Below, piece by piece: positions 47,524 to 57,829 of a DNA stretch of 64,000 bases. The notes below the pieces were generated by a model, which was not told where the DNA came from, ran no database searches, and saw only the letters and a list, made by a program, of their open reading frames with translations. Positions within the stretch are counted from its first letter, which is position 1; each line of letters begins with the position of its first letter. The translations under genes and the position numbers were made by a program. Source of the stretch: Cordylochernes scorpioides (lineage: Eukaryota; Arthropoda; Arachnida; Pseudoscorpiones; Chernetidae); assembly GCA_030710605.1 (NCBI GenBank), contig CP092874.1, positions 68,877,011 through 68,941,010 on the forward strand. Direction: 5' to 3'.

Positions 47524-48099
47524 GTATGGTACTTTATTTCTAGTGACGAAGACAAAATATTTTTGTTGAAATGTTTAGAAAATAAAACTTTAACTGGCCG
47601 AAGTGTCTATTTTTACAGAAATATGAATGCTGGCCAGGCAAACTCTGTCTTCAAGATGGGTCTTGCTCATCTATCCTAAAGGCTGACTATATTTTATGTC
47701 TCTATGGACATCTATCTTTATGTATGCACATCTATCTAATGCCATATTATGTCTAACAACCATGTACTGAAGGCTTTAAAACAAAATATACTGACCATCT
47801 TTCTAATCATAATATAACATTTTATAAATTACAGTATATAGAAAATTACTGATTTAACTAATTATATAATTAACACTTCAGTTGTGTTCATCCACAGCCA
47901 TCTAATCACTTTTTTTCCCCTTATATTCTAGTTGGTTGAATTGTGTGGATTGAGGGAACATAATGATGTTTCATTAGAGCTTCTACTCCATTGGGGACAA
48001 TGTGGAGACTTGAACATTTCAAAAAGAAAAATCCAAGCTGTTGCTTTTCAGGCTAGCCTTAATCTCACAGGATTTGAACATAGATGTGTATGTTTCCAG

Positions 48100-48418
48100 G
48101 GCCATGCCCCACCCCCTATACCAGAGGCTGCCAGAGAACTACAGCTCCCCGGAACTCAACTCCCGTTTCTTCAGTCTCTCCCCTGAGGCTGCCAGCAGGG
48201 GCCCTGCCTCCCCTGCCCCCAGCTCTCCCAGTAAACCCCCCACGACCCCAGAACCCCCAAAGCCCCTGGCATCCCATGCTGGCTCACCTGAGAAGAAGGT
48301 CCACGTTAAGAAACCTCTGAATGCCTTCATGCTCTTCATGAAGGAACAGCGGGCCATTGTCATGAAGGAGTACACATTGAAGGAGAGTGCGGCCATCAAC
48401 CAGGTGCTGGGAAAGAAG
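48100..48418 (+). CDS. TCF: TCF exon: Pro-rich linker and first half of the HMG box
   Basis: Acceptor GTTTCCAG at 48099. The exon reads [20 protein letters not shown], a Ser/Pro-rich stretch ([19 protein letters not shown]), then [40 protein letters not shown] and K. The second part is unmistakably the TCF/LEF HMG box. The donor GTGAGA at 48419 falls after LGKK, the conserved intron position in animal TCF genes (LGRR/WHAL). Compared with the common wording MRAKVVAECTLKES, this copy has [14 protein letters not shown], so it is somewhat diverged. Confidence 0.95.
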
Positions 48419-48735
48419 GTGAGACTTGAGATAATTCTTTATAAGAGCCAGATATCTTACAACTTCTTTTAAATTTACATCAACTTTGGAATACAGTATA
48501 GGATTCTACAATTGTTCCAAAAAGTGGAAAATTTAAGGATATGTGTGTGATTCTATGAGATCTACATAGAGACTAAATCATAAATGACAATTCATGTTTT
48601 CTTGTTATAAAACTCTTTACAATTGATACTAGAGTGTCTTTCTGTGATTAAATAAGATAAGGCACAATTTAGATTATTCTATATACAGTTACGAGCGTCA
48701 TTCTTCATCTCCTAATAATCAGTTTTCATCTCTGT

Positions 48736-49106
48736 CACTGTTTGCTTTTTTTTTTTGGAATGGCGCCCTCCTATTGGTTGGCTACGGTCACGCCCCCCCC
48801 CCCCCCCCCCCCCCCATCATGCCTCCCCCACTCGCTATTTCGTCTTTGTAACTATGTGTTGGAGCGGGTCGCTCCCTAAATAAATGCATATATTAGATAA
48901 CCAAATGGAATCCTCTCTTTCTTTTTCCCAGTAAGAGACGCCTACGGAAGCCAACAGTACATAGACAGATAAAGCACATAGGCTATAGTTACTAACTAAC
49001 ATATGCAATTATTTAAGGCGCCAATTTATAATTGTAACAAATAGTATTTGAATCAAAACATTCAATCGGGTAAAACACGGGCGTTGCCCGGGTCATTCGG
49101 CTAGTA
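48736..49106 (-). repeat. Retroposon-like repeat ending GCCCGGGTCATTCGGCTAGTA
   Basis: The end GGGCGTTGCCCGGGTCATTC (about 49079-49099) is the reverse complement of the start of the repeat at 50440. It includes a run of 25 C from about 48795. Minus-strand orientation is inferred from the copy at 50440. This looks like a widespread short repeat of SINE or RTE-derived type. Confidence 0.5.
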
Positions 49107-49270
49107 GATTATAAACACAAGGTAATAAGACCAAATAAATAAATAGTGTGTGATGTTTCGGTAACAGCATATTATTCAGCACTTTTGTCTGAAGATGGTA
49201 ACAATACTGTTACCGAAACGTCACACACTTTATTTATTTGGATTTGGTCTTATTATTACCTTGTGTTTGT
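49107..49270. mobile_element. Foldback element with hammerhead-like loop
   Basis: Arms 49113-49165 and 49209-49268 are inverse (AAACACAAGGTAATAAGACC, AAATAAATAAATAGTGTGTG). The loop side carries CTGAAGA then a GGTAAC/GTTACC hairpin then GAAACGTC. Related, shorter or degenerate copies lie at 50079 and 51544, all in TCF introns. Confidence 0.85.
49186..49226 (+). ncRNA. Hammerhead-variant motif in foldback
   Basis: TGT (stem I), CTGAAGA core, an extra T, GGTAAC/GTTACC stem II with AATACT loop, GAAA, palindromic ACGT as a 2-bp stem III, then C as cleavage base (GUC triplet) and ACA (stem I). The same inserted U as in the Penelope motif at 5443 suggests a shared variant. The 3-bp stem I makes single-copy cleavage doubtful, while dimer action is possible. 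Confidence 0.5.
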
Positions 49271-49463
49271 GATTAAATAAATACTTCAAACTTTTAAATT
49301 GTTTATTTCCAACATTTTAGTGACCTGCTGTCACCCTTTTCAAGGAAAGAAAAACTCAAAATATTAATATTTGCTGCTTTAGTAATACATTTATATATCA
49401 AAAAACGAAAGAAAACAATAAAAGATAAAAAGATCAGGTGTTGAAATCAATATTAAAAATGAC

Positions 49464-49791
49464 ATATCCTGACCAGGAGCACATGTGCTTTACAGAAGGC
49501 AGAGCGCCATCTGGTGGAACAGAAATCAACTAAACATTGATTTAGCCTGTTCCCTGATATTTGGCCAACCCAATTTCTTGATAAATCAATTTTGGTCGCA
49601 GTGGTTCAGCCTACTCCACGCTGACGAGCGCCAAAAGCGCGAAACGCGTTCGTGGATGGCTTTTCTTGATTTATCAAGGAATTGGGTTGGCCAAATATCA
49701 GGGAACAGGCTAAATCAATGTTTAGTTGATTTCTGTTCCACCAGATGGCGCTCTGCCTTCTGTAAAGCACATGTGCTCCTGGTCAGGATAT
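49464..49791. mobile_element. Foldback element enclosing a hammerhead ribozyme
   Basis: Arms 49464-49589 and 49666-49791 are near-perfect inverse repeats (ATATCCTGACCAGGAGCACA, GAGCGCCATCTGGTGGAACA, TTGGCCAACCCAATT). The 76-bp spacer is almost filled by the hammerhead at 49608-49661. Both arms are in a TCF intron. The origin may be a Penelope-type or retrozyme-type sequence in inverted arrangement. No coding capacity and no clear target duplication. Confidence 0.9.
49608..49661 (+). ncRNA. Type-I hammerhead ribozyme
   Basis: All conserved parts are present: stem I AGCC/GGCT and TCCACG/CGTGGA with an internal loop, core CTGACGA (49621-49627), stem II GCGC/GCGC with CAAAA loop, core GAAA (49641-49644), a palindromic ACGCGT as stem III, and T at the cleavage position (49650; triplet GUU) just before CGTGGA. 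The loopless 3-bp stem III is weak in a monomer but pairs well between two copies, as in known dimeric hammerheads. Self-cleavage after 49650 is predicted. Confidence 0.8.
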
Positions 49792-50078
49792 AACATTTAT
49801 ATAGGGGAAGAACATGTATAAATGTATTCATGTAAATCATTGAATTGGAAAAACAGACATATTTAACAGATGCAAAATGTTTACAAATACTATTTTGAAA
49901 ACTTTTCAATCCATTTTATTTATTTTTTTAATTTTTGATCTTTTCATTTAATTTTTTCAATTTATTTTTTTTAACTTTTCATTTAATATTAATTAAGTAT
50001 TTATGCTCTTTAGGCACAGCACTTTTGAGAAAATTTATTTTCTCAGACTCCCATCCCTCCAAAAATACTGGAATCAAT

Positions 50079-50138
50079 GATTATAAACACTAGGTAATAA
50101 GACCAAATAAATAAATATATTACCTAGTGTTTATAATC
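50079..50138. repeat. 60-bp palindrome, related to the foldback at 49107
   Basis: GATTATAAACACTAGGTAAT at 50079 is inverted at 50119-50138. The word AATAAGACCAAATAAATAAA is shared with 49125. The hammerhead-like centre is missing, so this looks like an internal deletion derivative. Confidence 0.9.
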
Positions 50139-50439
50139 TCTAATCCAAATTGTGCCTTATCAAATTAGTTGATATTTATTCCGGTAGATGGAGCAAACAA
50201 TCAGCAACTTTAGAGATCCCTTTCTCTTAATGATAACATTATCATTTACAGTAATTATATCAGTTGGCCATTTAAAATAATAGTTACTTTATCAATATAA
50301 ATATTGCTCAAAACAACCAACTATTTATAAAACTACAAATTTAGAAACCTTTAACAAAATTAGTGATCTCACTAGTGACTGGAGCATCTAGTGGAACTAC
50401 CGTTTGTGTGTTTTGTGTAGCTTATTGTTATAATTATAC

Positions 50440-50637
50440 TAGCCGAATGACCCGGCGGGCAACGCCGGCAATGGGATCACAAGGATATTATAAATAGAAG
50501 GCTGAAAATTTGCCTATAAGTTTTTCCAGATTCAACTCTATATACTGTTTAAATTTAAGCCAGATTAGTTACGTATTGTGGACGTGTATAGCCGACAAAC
50601 ATACATACATACACTGACTTTTATATATATATAGGGA
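50440..50637 (+). repeat. Retroposon-like short repeat
   Basis: Starts TACTAGCCGAATGACCCGGC and ends CATACATACATACACTGACT, TTTATATATATATAGGG. This start and end pattern is common to short repeats derived from RTE-type elements in invertebrates. It is inverted relative to 49075-49106. Confidence 0.55.
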
Positions 50638-50860
50638 TTTGTTGGTTGTATTTTTAGGGCTTTATTTGTCACCTACCTATGTTGTTCAGCATCAGATCAG
50701 CAGCTATCTCTCCCAAAATAATTCCACTGCCTTTATTTTGGGAAAGGTGTTGTTATAAAGTTCTATAATGATTGGAGATCTTGTTGGGTGCTACCCACTG
50801 TAGCAAACAGAGCCTTTTAATTTTCTATGTTTGAGGGACTAAAATGGCTGGCCTGTCCAG

Positions 50861-51044
50861 TGGCACAACCTCTCCAAGGAAGAACAGAAGAAGTACTATG
50901 ACATGGCCAAAGAGGAGAGGCTTGTGCACCAGCAACTCCACCCTGGATGGTCAGCCAGGGACAACTATGCACAGAATTCCAAACGGCGCAAGCGACGGAA
51001 GGAGAAGATGCTGCAGGAAGGTGCAGCAAGCTCAGGGACTGGAG
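50861..51044 (+). CDS. TCF: TCF exon: second half of the HMG box and basic tail
   Basis: Acceptor CCTGTCCAG at 50860. The exon reads [36 protein letters not shown] and then the basic [25 protein letters not shown] plus one base before GTAAAT. WHxLSxEEQxKYY and PGWSARDNY are hallmark TCF/LEF words. The basic stretch serves as nuclear localisation and DNA-bending tail, and its KRRKRRKEK differs from the usual KKKKRKREK. Confidence 0.95.
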
Positions 51045-51543
51045 GTAAATGTGACATCCAGTGTTGTTGTTTCTTATCCCCTTGTGTAAATATTACATGA
51101 ATTCCATGACAATATAATTGTAGCATTAGATCCAATATGTCAGCATGTAGGAATTCACATTCTGAAAGCTTTGGAACATGTCAGTATTTCATTCACAAGA
51201 ATTAATACATAATGAATAGTGTGTCTTTATATATTTTGATATAAGCCGGGCGACCCAGAAGGCTCATCTATTGGCCATAATGTTGTATTAAGACTGTGAA
51301 GAAGAGCCTTTTGGTTTGAAAGCTCACTCAGTTTGATCGAAACTAATCATTATAGGTTAATTCTTGTGTTTGGAATAGCATCAGTGCATTTTGTTTATGT
51401 TATACCTTTTCCAACATTTCAACTTTAACATTATGTCAGTACAGTGAGTTTTGTCTGTCATTACATGCACGCAACTTCCATTTTATATATTTATAACTTT
51501 TTAAATAGCTAAGGCACATTTTAAAGGCACAATTTGGATTATA

Positions 51544-51675
51544 GATTATAAACACAGGTATTAAGACCAAATCCAAATAAATAAATGGTGTGTGACATTT
51601 CGGTAACAACTCTGTTACCGAAACATCACATACTATTTGTTTATTTGGATTTGGTCTTATCACCTTGTGTTTTTA
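51544..51675. mobile_element. Foldback element, same family as 49107
   Basis: AAACACAGGTATTAAGACCA is inverted at the right end (TTGGTCTTATCACCTTGTGT). The centre keeps TTCGGTAAC/GTTACCGAA but lacks the CTGAAGA core, so the hammerhead is lost. Confidence 0.85.
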
Positions 51676-52019
51676 AATAGCTTTAAATATATATATAAAA
51701 TAAAAATAGTCAGTTTTTAGATATTCTAGTTTTGTAAGTTTTTTTTTGATTCAACACTGTAATAAAATGATGCCTCTCACACCTTATTTAGTTTTGTGTA
51801 AAATAACTTTGGCCAGTTTCAGCCCTTGGTCACATCTTCCTTACACAGAGGTACACTCTACTGTGTCTGCTTGCATCACTTGATACACTTTAGGTTGCTG
51901 CCATTCATGCCATGTTCTTTCTTGAAGTGAGAACATAGGGAAAATTTAACCCAGATACAATAGGTTTACCTTTTAACTCAAACAAGATATAATTGTCAGC
52001 ATTAACATCCTCTGAAAAC

Positions 52020-52383
52020 TCTGCCTTTGCCGGTCCCAAGCCCGGATGAAAAAGGAGGAAAGGGGGAGCAGTAACAAGCTCGCTAAAAAACCTGGACTCA
52101 GCTGGCCCTGCTGATAGTACCCTGTAAGGGCTCCTAATCCAGGGACACAGGATGAGCAGCGTTTGTACTCCTTGTTAGGAGCGGCTGCACATGGCGTCTG
52201 TTCCTCATGTCAGAGGCGGTCATTTCTTTTGGAGCTAAGTCGGCCTGCCACTGAGTAGTGCTCCCAGTCTTAATGACAAAAGCATTCTACTTTACCCAGT
52301 TATGATGGTTGTCAAACAGACACCATCAAGGGTCACAACTTGATACCCTAATATGATTGAGTGGAGATAAGAAAGAAGAAGAA
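52020..52383 (+). repeat. Non-LTR retrotransposon 3' end, copy in TCF intron
   Basis: Shares TTCTTTTGGAGCTAAGTCGG, CCTGCCACTGAGTAGTGCTC and the terminal GATTGAGTGGAGATAAGAAA with 53363-53512, and the terminal part with 12021 (inverted). The end is an (AAG)-rich tail, typical of target-primed insertion of a 5'-truncated element. Confidence 0.75.
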
Positions 52384-52828
52384 GACATCCTCCGAAAATT
52401 CTATTCTTAGTTTATATAGAAGTATTTTTGTAGTGAATGTGTTAGCATTAAAATGAAGGGCTTCATCTATTTATTTACCAGCTGATTTTACCCATATTTC
52501 ACCATTAATTTGTTTTCTTTTATTTTAAATCGGACCTCTCTCTAATCCAACTTACTTACTCTTCAAATATGAGGGAGCATATTAGGAGGTGCTGATCCAT
52601 TCCTACAATAGCCTAGTGTTCCTCTCCCTTTGCTACAATATATATATATAGTATTTGATAACTGTTGATGTAACTCACACTCCTATTGTTGCTGATCACT
52701 ATGTAGTGACAGTGTGTGTGCGTGCGCATGCAGCCGCGCGAGGGAGGGGGGCGATGTAAGTAATACTTGAGTCTGTGGCACACACACTGTCCGCCCTGCC
52801 CCACATAACTCCCTGTCTGTGTTTGCAG

Positions 52829-52901
52829 AGGCTGGGTTCGGCAAGAAGTGCAGGGCCAGGTATGGCCTAGAAAAGCAGGACGAGTGGTGTAACCCTTGCA
52901 A
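52829..52901 (+). CDS. TCF: TCF exon: first part of the C-clamp
   Basis: Acceptor TGTTTGCAG at 52828. The 73 nt complete a GAG codon and read AGFGKKCRARYGLEKQDEWC, NPC plus AA before GTAAGT. KKCRARYGL and WCxPC supply three of the four zinc-binding cysteines of the C-clamp, the second DNA-binding domain of invertebrate TCFs and of TCF1E/TCF4E isoforms, which contacts GCCGCC helper sites. Being a separate exon, it could be spliced out. Confidence 0.95.
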
Positions 52902-53362
52902 GTAAGTCTACATCAAGACATGCTAGATTATATTTGACTTATTTTTCACTGGAAAAAAAAAAATTTGGATTTTTTTCAATTAATAATAAAAGAATCATAT
53001 TTTTATAAGGATTATAGCTATAAAGGTATCCAAACCATCGAATAGATTTCTATTCTTGCCTCTGGGTTAAAGTGAGTTAGAGCCTGGATTTCTGCAGGTC
53101 ATATGATGCATTTCTTAGAAAAGTTCCTGATTAAACAGTGTTAATAGCCACATAGCCCCAAAATGGAAAAACCTGTTTAACATTTTTTTCAGAATCTCAG
53201 AATTTTATACACAGCTGGTTTGACCCCCTTTTCCAATACCACATGTCCCAAAATTGGTCATTTTTGATATTCAAATCAACATTTAAATGATTTCAATGAT
53301 AACCCTGCTCCGCAGAAACATTACAGAACATTGACTAAATATTCGTTGTGTTCACATATGTG

Positions 53363-53512
53363 TTTCCTCATGTCAGAGGCAGCCATTTCTTTTGGAGCTA
53401 AGTCGGCCTGCCACTGAGTAGTGCTCCCAGTCTTAATGACAACCATCATGATGGTTGTCAAACAAGCTTGATACCCTGATATGATTGAGTGGAGATAAGA
53501 AAGAAGAAGACA
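53363..53512 (+). repeat. Non-LTR retrotransposon 3' end, shorter copy
   Basis: About 150 bp matching 52203-52383 with an internal deletion, ending GATTGAGTGGAGATAAGAAA and an AAG-rich tail. It is in the last TCF intron. Confidence 0.75.
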
Positions 53513-53937
53513 TATGTTTATACCATATACAATGATGTCATCTAAATAACTCGGATCATTTCAGTTCAGATAAGATTGTATTCATAATTCTTTCTAAGTG
53601 ACCAGGTAGCCCGGTTAAACCGAACATCACAACAATATCAGTGGTGCTTATCTCCATGGTTAAACCAATTCCTGAAGTCCACTCCTCTCCAATTTTGCAA
53701 TGGTAGTTATAGGCCTGGGAAATAGGTACAACAATATTTCAGCTTACATAAGGGCTGCATATTTAAACACATATCCTACATATGACAATGTCTCTTTGTT
53801 TCCCAGATAGATGTCTTTTTGCTGTCAGATGTCACATCCACTCCACATGAAACAATGTGGAGAAACTATAGTTTCCTGTTGGTTCATTCCTCCATTATGG
53901 TGTCCATCCTTGTAAAAGTGTGTTTGACTGTGTACAG

Positions 53938-54124
53938 GCGTAAGAAGAAGTGCGTGAGGTTCAGCATGGGAGGAGATGACAGTGAAGATGCCCCCACCCC
54001 GGACTCCACGGGTCCAGAAGCCAGCAGTCCGCCTGCGGCTCTGTACCCTGACAGTCCTTCTAACCCCCTCAATGTCTTACGGCTGTCTACCTCCTCCTCC
54101 ATTCACCACCAGGTGCTGGCCTAG
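53938..54124 (+). CDS. TCF: TCF last coding exon: end of the C-clamp and C-terminus
   Basis: Acceptor GACTGTGTACAG at 53937. The first G completes AAG, then RKKKCVRFSMGGDDSED gives the fourth C-clamp cysteine and the basic block. A Pro/Ser-rich tail (DAPTPDSTGPEASSPPAALY, SNPLNVLRLSTSSSI) ends HHQVLA and stop TAG at 54122. The C-terminus after the C-clamp is only about 55 residues, shorter than long vertebrate TCF7L2 E-tails. No CtBP-type PLSLS motif is present. Confidence 0.93.
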
Positions 54125-55290
54125 CCTTCATTCTGCCTCTTCCTGTCGCCGGTCAGTGCAATCTGTGGGCCTTCCTTCTGTGGCCATTATTTCATTCCAA
54201 GTTTCTCCCTTGCAATACCCTAATCTATTCCACAAGCTCCTCCGTTTGTTACACCCATGTTCCTCAAACCCCTTCCCCCTCCAACACCATGTTCCTCAAA
54301 TCCTTCATTATTTATCTTTACTCTTCCCCAAAATATGTTTACATAGCATGTAGAAAATTTTATTTTATTTGGAGCTCTATTGGAAAATTGCAATTCAAAA
54401 AAATGTGTACAAACTTTTTTTGTTCTGTTGACATTATGTAGCATCATATCAAACCATGTTAAGAATATTATTATTATTAAATTATTATGTTTGTGCTAAA
54501 TATTTTGTAAAATTTATAGAAAAAATTTCATTTTCTCCTTCCATTTTGTTGATGCCTTCCCTACACAAACAATGTGCCATTTTTGTAAACACACAAAAAT
54601 ATTGTTTTTGCCAAAGAACCATGTGTAAATTTTGACCCTCCAGCTTTCCAAATCTAGTGCCAAATTTATCAAACTTTCATGTTTGTCATCCCTTCCCACA
54701 TATTTTTCTCAACTTGTTTTTTTGGGGTGGAGTCGAAGGTCAACTGTTTCTTTGACCTGTGATGCTCAATTCAGCATCTTCGGCACCTACCTGATTCTTT
54801 TTTTAAAGCATTTTTGTATCACTGCCTGAAAGGCAGATAAGTTTTGACTCTGCCCCTTCCTGTATTGAAAAAAATATATATTTCATTTTTTTTCTGGTCA
54901 AAGTTTTTTTTTATATAAATACTTTTTATAGATTATTTATTATTTATTTAAGAACAAAACGACAAAACAGCTTCTTTTTTTTTTTTTCTGTAGAATATAT
55001 TACTTTTATATATATTTCCCCTATGGCATTTTATTGAAATAAAAAAAAAGAAGATATATACATATTCCATATATCTCCCATTTTTTTAAAAAACCCATTT
55101 ACCACCCACTTGTAAATAATCCCCCAGATTTCTTGTGATAATTTAACGCGGCTTTTTTTATGCCACCAGCACAGAACCTGCCTCCCGTTTTTTTAGTTTT
55201 GTTTTAAATTTTATACTTTGTTTTATCCACCTCATTTTTTTTTTTTTACAAATTTGTACATATGTAACTAATAAAATTAAATTTAAAGCA
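54125..55290 (+). other. TCF: TCF 3' UTR
   Basis: About 1.15 kb, U-rich, following the stop. It contains many T runs and ends near the AATAAA at 55270-55275. The end point is inferred from the signal. Confidence 0.65.
55270..55275 (+). terminator. Poly(A) signal AATAAA of the TCF gene
   Basis: The hexamer is followed by TTAAATTTAAAGCATTTGTTGTTCTGG with a downstream GT-rich stretch. Other A-rich runs upstream (near 55037) are weaker candidates. Confidence 0.6.
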
Positions 55291-55379
55291 TTTGTTGTTC
55301 TGGTAATATATAATACTCAGACAACATGTGAGGTTGAACACTAAAGATTTATTTTCACTTAACATCTCCCAAATATCTT

Positions 55380-57489
55380 ATCTCCCCAGACCAGCTTCCA
55401 ACTACATTCCAACAATGAGGGCAACAATGGTAGACCAATGTAATGTAGTTATTTTACATATATATTTACCCTCGACTGCTCCAGAAAGTCTTGTCTCTCT
55501 ATACCAGCTTCCAACTACATTCCAACAATGAGGGCAACAATGGTAGACCAATGTAATGTAGTTATTTTACATATATATTTACCCTCGACTGCTCCAGAAA
55601 GTCTTGTCTCTATACCAGCTTCCAACTACATTCCAACATGGTAAGAGACAATGGTAGACCAATGTAATGTAGTTATTTTACATATATATTGACCCTCGAC
55701 TGCTCCAGAAAGTCTTGTCTCTCTATACCAGCTTCCAACTACATTCCAACATGGTAAGAGACAATGGTAGACCAATGTAATGTAGTTATTTTACATATAT
55801 ATCTACCCTCGACTGCTCCAGAAAGTCTTGTCTCTATACCAGCTTCCAACTACATTCCAACAATGAGGGCAACAATGGTAGACCAATGTAATGTAGTTAT
55901 TTTACATATATATTTACCCTCGACTGCTCCAGAAAGTCTTGTCTCTCTATACCAGCTTCCAACTACATTCCAACATGGTAAGAGACAATGGTAGACCAAT
56001 GTAATGTAGTTATTTTACATATATATTTACCCTCGACTGCTCCAGAAAGTCTTGTCTCTATACCTGCTTCCAACTACATTCCAACATGGTAAGAGACAAT
56101 GGTAGACCAATGTAATGTAGTTATTTTACATATATATTTACCCTCGACTGCTCCAGAAAGTCTTGTCTCTCTATACCAGCTTCCAACTACATTCCAACAA
56201 TGAGGGCAACAATGGTAGACCAATGTAATGTAGTTATTTTACATATATATTTACCCTCGACTGCTCCAGAAAGTCTTGTCTCTCTATACCAGCTTCCAAC
56301 TACATTCCAACATGGTAAGAGACAATGGTAGACCAATGTAATGTAGTTATTTTACATATATATTTACCCTCGACTGCTCCAGAAAGTCTTGTCTCTCTAT
56401 ACCAGCTTCCAACTACATTCCAACAATGAGGGCAACAATGGTAGACCAATGTAATGTAGTTATTTTACATATATATTTACCCTCGACTGCTCCAGAAAGT
56501 CTTGTCTCTCTATACCAGCTTCCAACTACATTCCAACATGGTAAGAGACAATGGTAGACCAATGTAATGTAGTTATTTTACATATATATTGACCCTCGAC
56601 TGCTCCAGAAAGTCTTGTCTCTCTATACCAGCTTCCAACTACATTCCAACAATGAGGGCAACAATGGTAGACCAATGTAATGTAGTTATTTTACATATAT
56701 ATTTACCCTCGACTGCTCCAGAAAGTCTTGTCTCTCTATACCAGCTTCCAACTACATTCCAACATGGTAAGAGACAATGGTAGACCAATGTAATGTAGTT
56801 ATTTTACATATATATTTACCCTCGACTGCTCCAGAAAGTCTTGTCTCTCTATGACAGCTTCCAACTACATTCCAACAATGAGGGCAACAATGGTAGACCA
56901 ATGTAATGTAGTTATTTTACATATATATTGACCCTCGACTGCTCCAGAAAGTCTTGTCTCTATATACCAGCTTCCAACTACATCCCAACAATGAGGGCAA
57001 CAATGGTAGACCAATGTAATGTAGTTATTTTACATATATATTTACCCTCGACTGCTCCAGAAAGTCTTGTCTCTATACCAGCTTCCAACTACATTCCAAC
57101 ATGGTAAGAGACAATGGTAGACCAATGTAATGTAGTTATTTTACATATATATTGACCCTCGACTGCTCCAGAAAGTCTTGTCTCTCTATGACAGCTTCCA
57201 ACTACATTCCAACAATGAGGGCAACAATGGTAGACCAATGTAATGTAGTTATTTTACATATATATTGACCCTCGACTGCTCCAGAAAGTCTTGTCTCTAT
57301 ATACCAGCTTCCAACTACATCCCAACAATGAGGGCAACAATGGTAGACCAATGTAATGTAGTTATTTTACATATATATTTACCCTCGACTGCTCCAGAAA
57401 GTCTTGTCTCTATACCTGCTTCCAACTACATTCCAACATGGTAAGAGACAATGGTAGACCAATGTAATGTAGTTATTTTACATATATAG
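55380..57489. repeat. Satellite of about 111-113 bp, left block, downstream of TCF
   Basis: The unit contains CCCTCGACTGCTCCAGAAAG, CCAGCTTCCAACTACATTCC and TGTAATGTAGTTATTTTACA. Two alternating subtypes exist, AACAATGAGGGCAACAATGG and AACATGGTAAGAGACAATGG, giving higher-order alternation. About 19 units. Short open frames are artefacts. The array is split by the gypsy element and resumes at 62676. Confidence 0.95.
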
Positions 57490-57829
57490 TGTTACATCAT
57501 GATTAATGGCGTATTTCTTATATTAGTTTTAATATATTTGAAATTTAAATTATATATTTATTTATTTTTATATAAAATATTCTATGATATTTATTTAAAA
57601 CAGATTATTAATTTATCATCATTTGTATTTAGGTACACTGTGACTTCACTGCTCTCTTTGATGTGAGAAAATAAAAAAAGGATTCTGGTGGCTACTTAAA
57701 GAAGACTTATCTCGTTATTCCCTTTTATAAATTTGTAGGATGGTTGAAACACGCTCTGGTAAGATGCAAGACCCAGCACAGGAGAGAATCCAGGCTGAAG
57801 AGTCTGCCAAACCGCAACCTGGCGCAACA
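57490..57829 (+). repeat. 5' LTR
   Basis: Bounded by TG...CA. It contains AATAAA (in GAGAAAATAAAAAAAGG near 57670) and AT-rich upstream sequence. The gag ATG (57740) lies inside, so the first 30 codons are LTR-encoded. Confidence 0.95.

Larger units (their letters stand above)
19845..55290 (+). other. TCF: TCF/LEF (pangolin-type) gene, 3' portion, seven recognised exons
   Basis: This is the gene model that joins the coding exons at 19845, 47282, 47433, 48100, 50861, 52829 and 53938. Every junction has GT/AG borders, and phases chain without conflict: 0, 1, 2, 0, 1, 2. The product is the nuclear effector of Wnt/beta-catenin signalling. It binds DNA through an HMG box and a C-clamp and switches between Groucho repression and beta-catenin activation. 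The N-terminal beta-catenin-binding exon is not recognisable in the window and may lie upstream. The intron at 19952-47281 is 27.3 kb and holds most of the satellites and transposons. The poly(A) signal is at 55270. Confidence 0.85.

Noticed and set aside
53819-53937. Upstream extension of the last TCF exon (open frame from 53819)
   Set aside because: The frame is open, but the acceptor at 53937 gives the exact C-clamp continuation and correct phase, and the upstream residues do not fit TCF.
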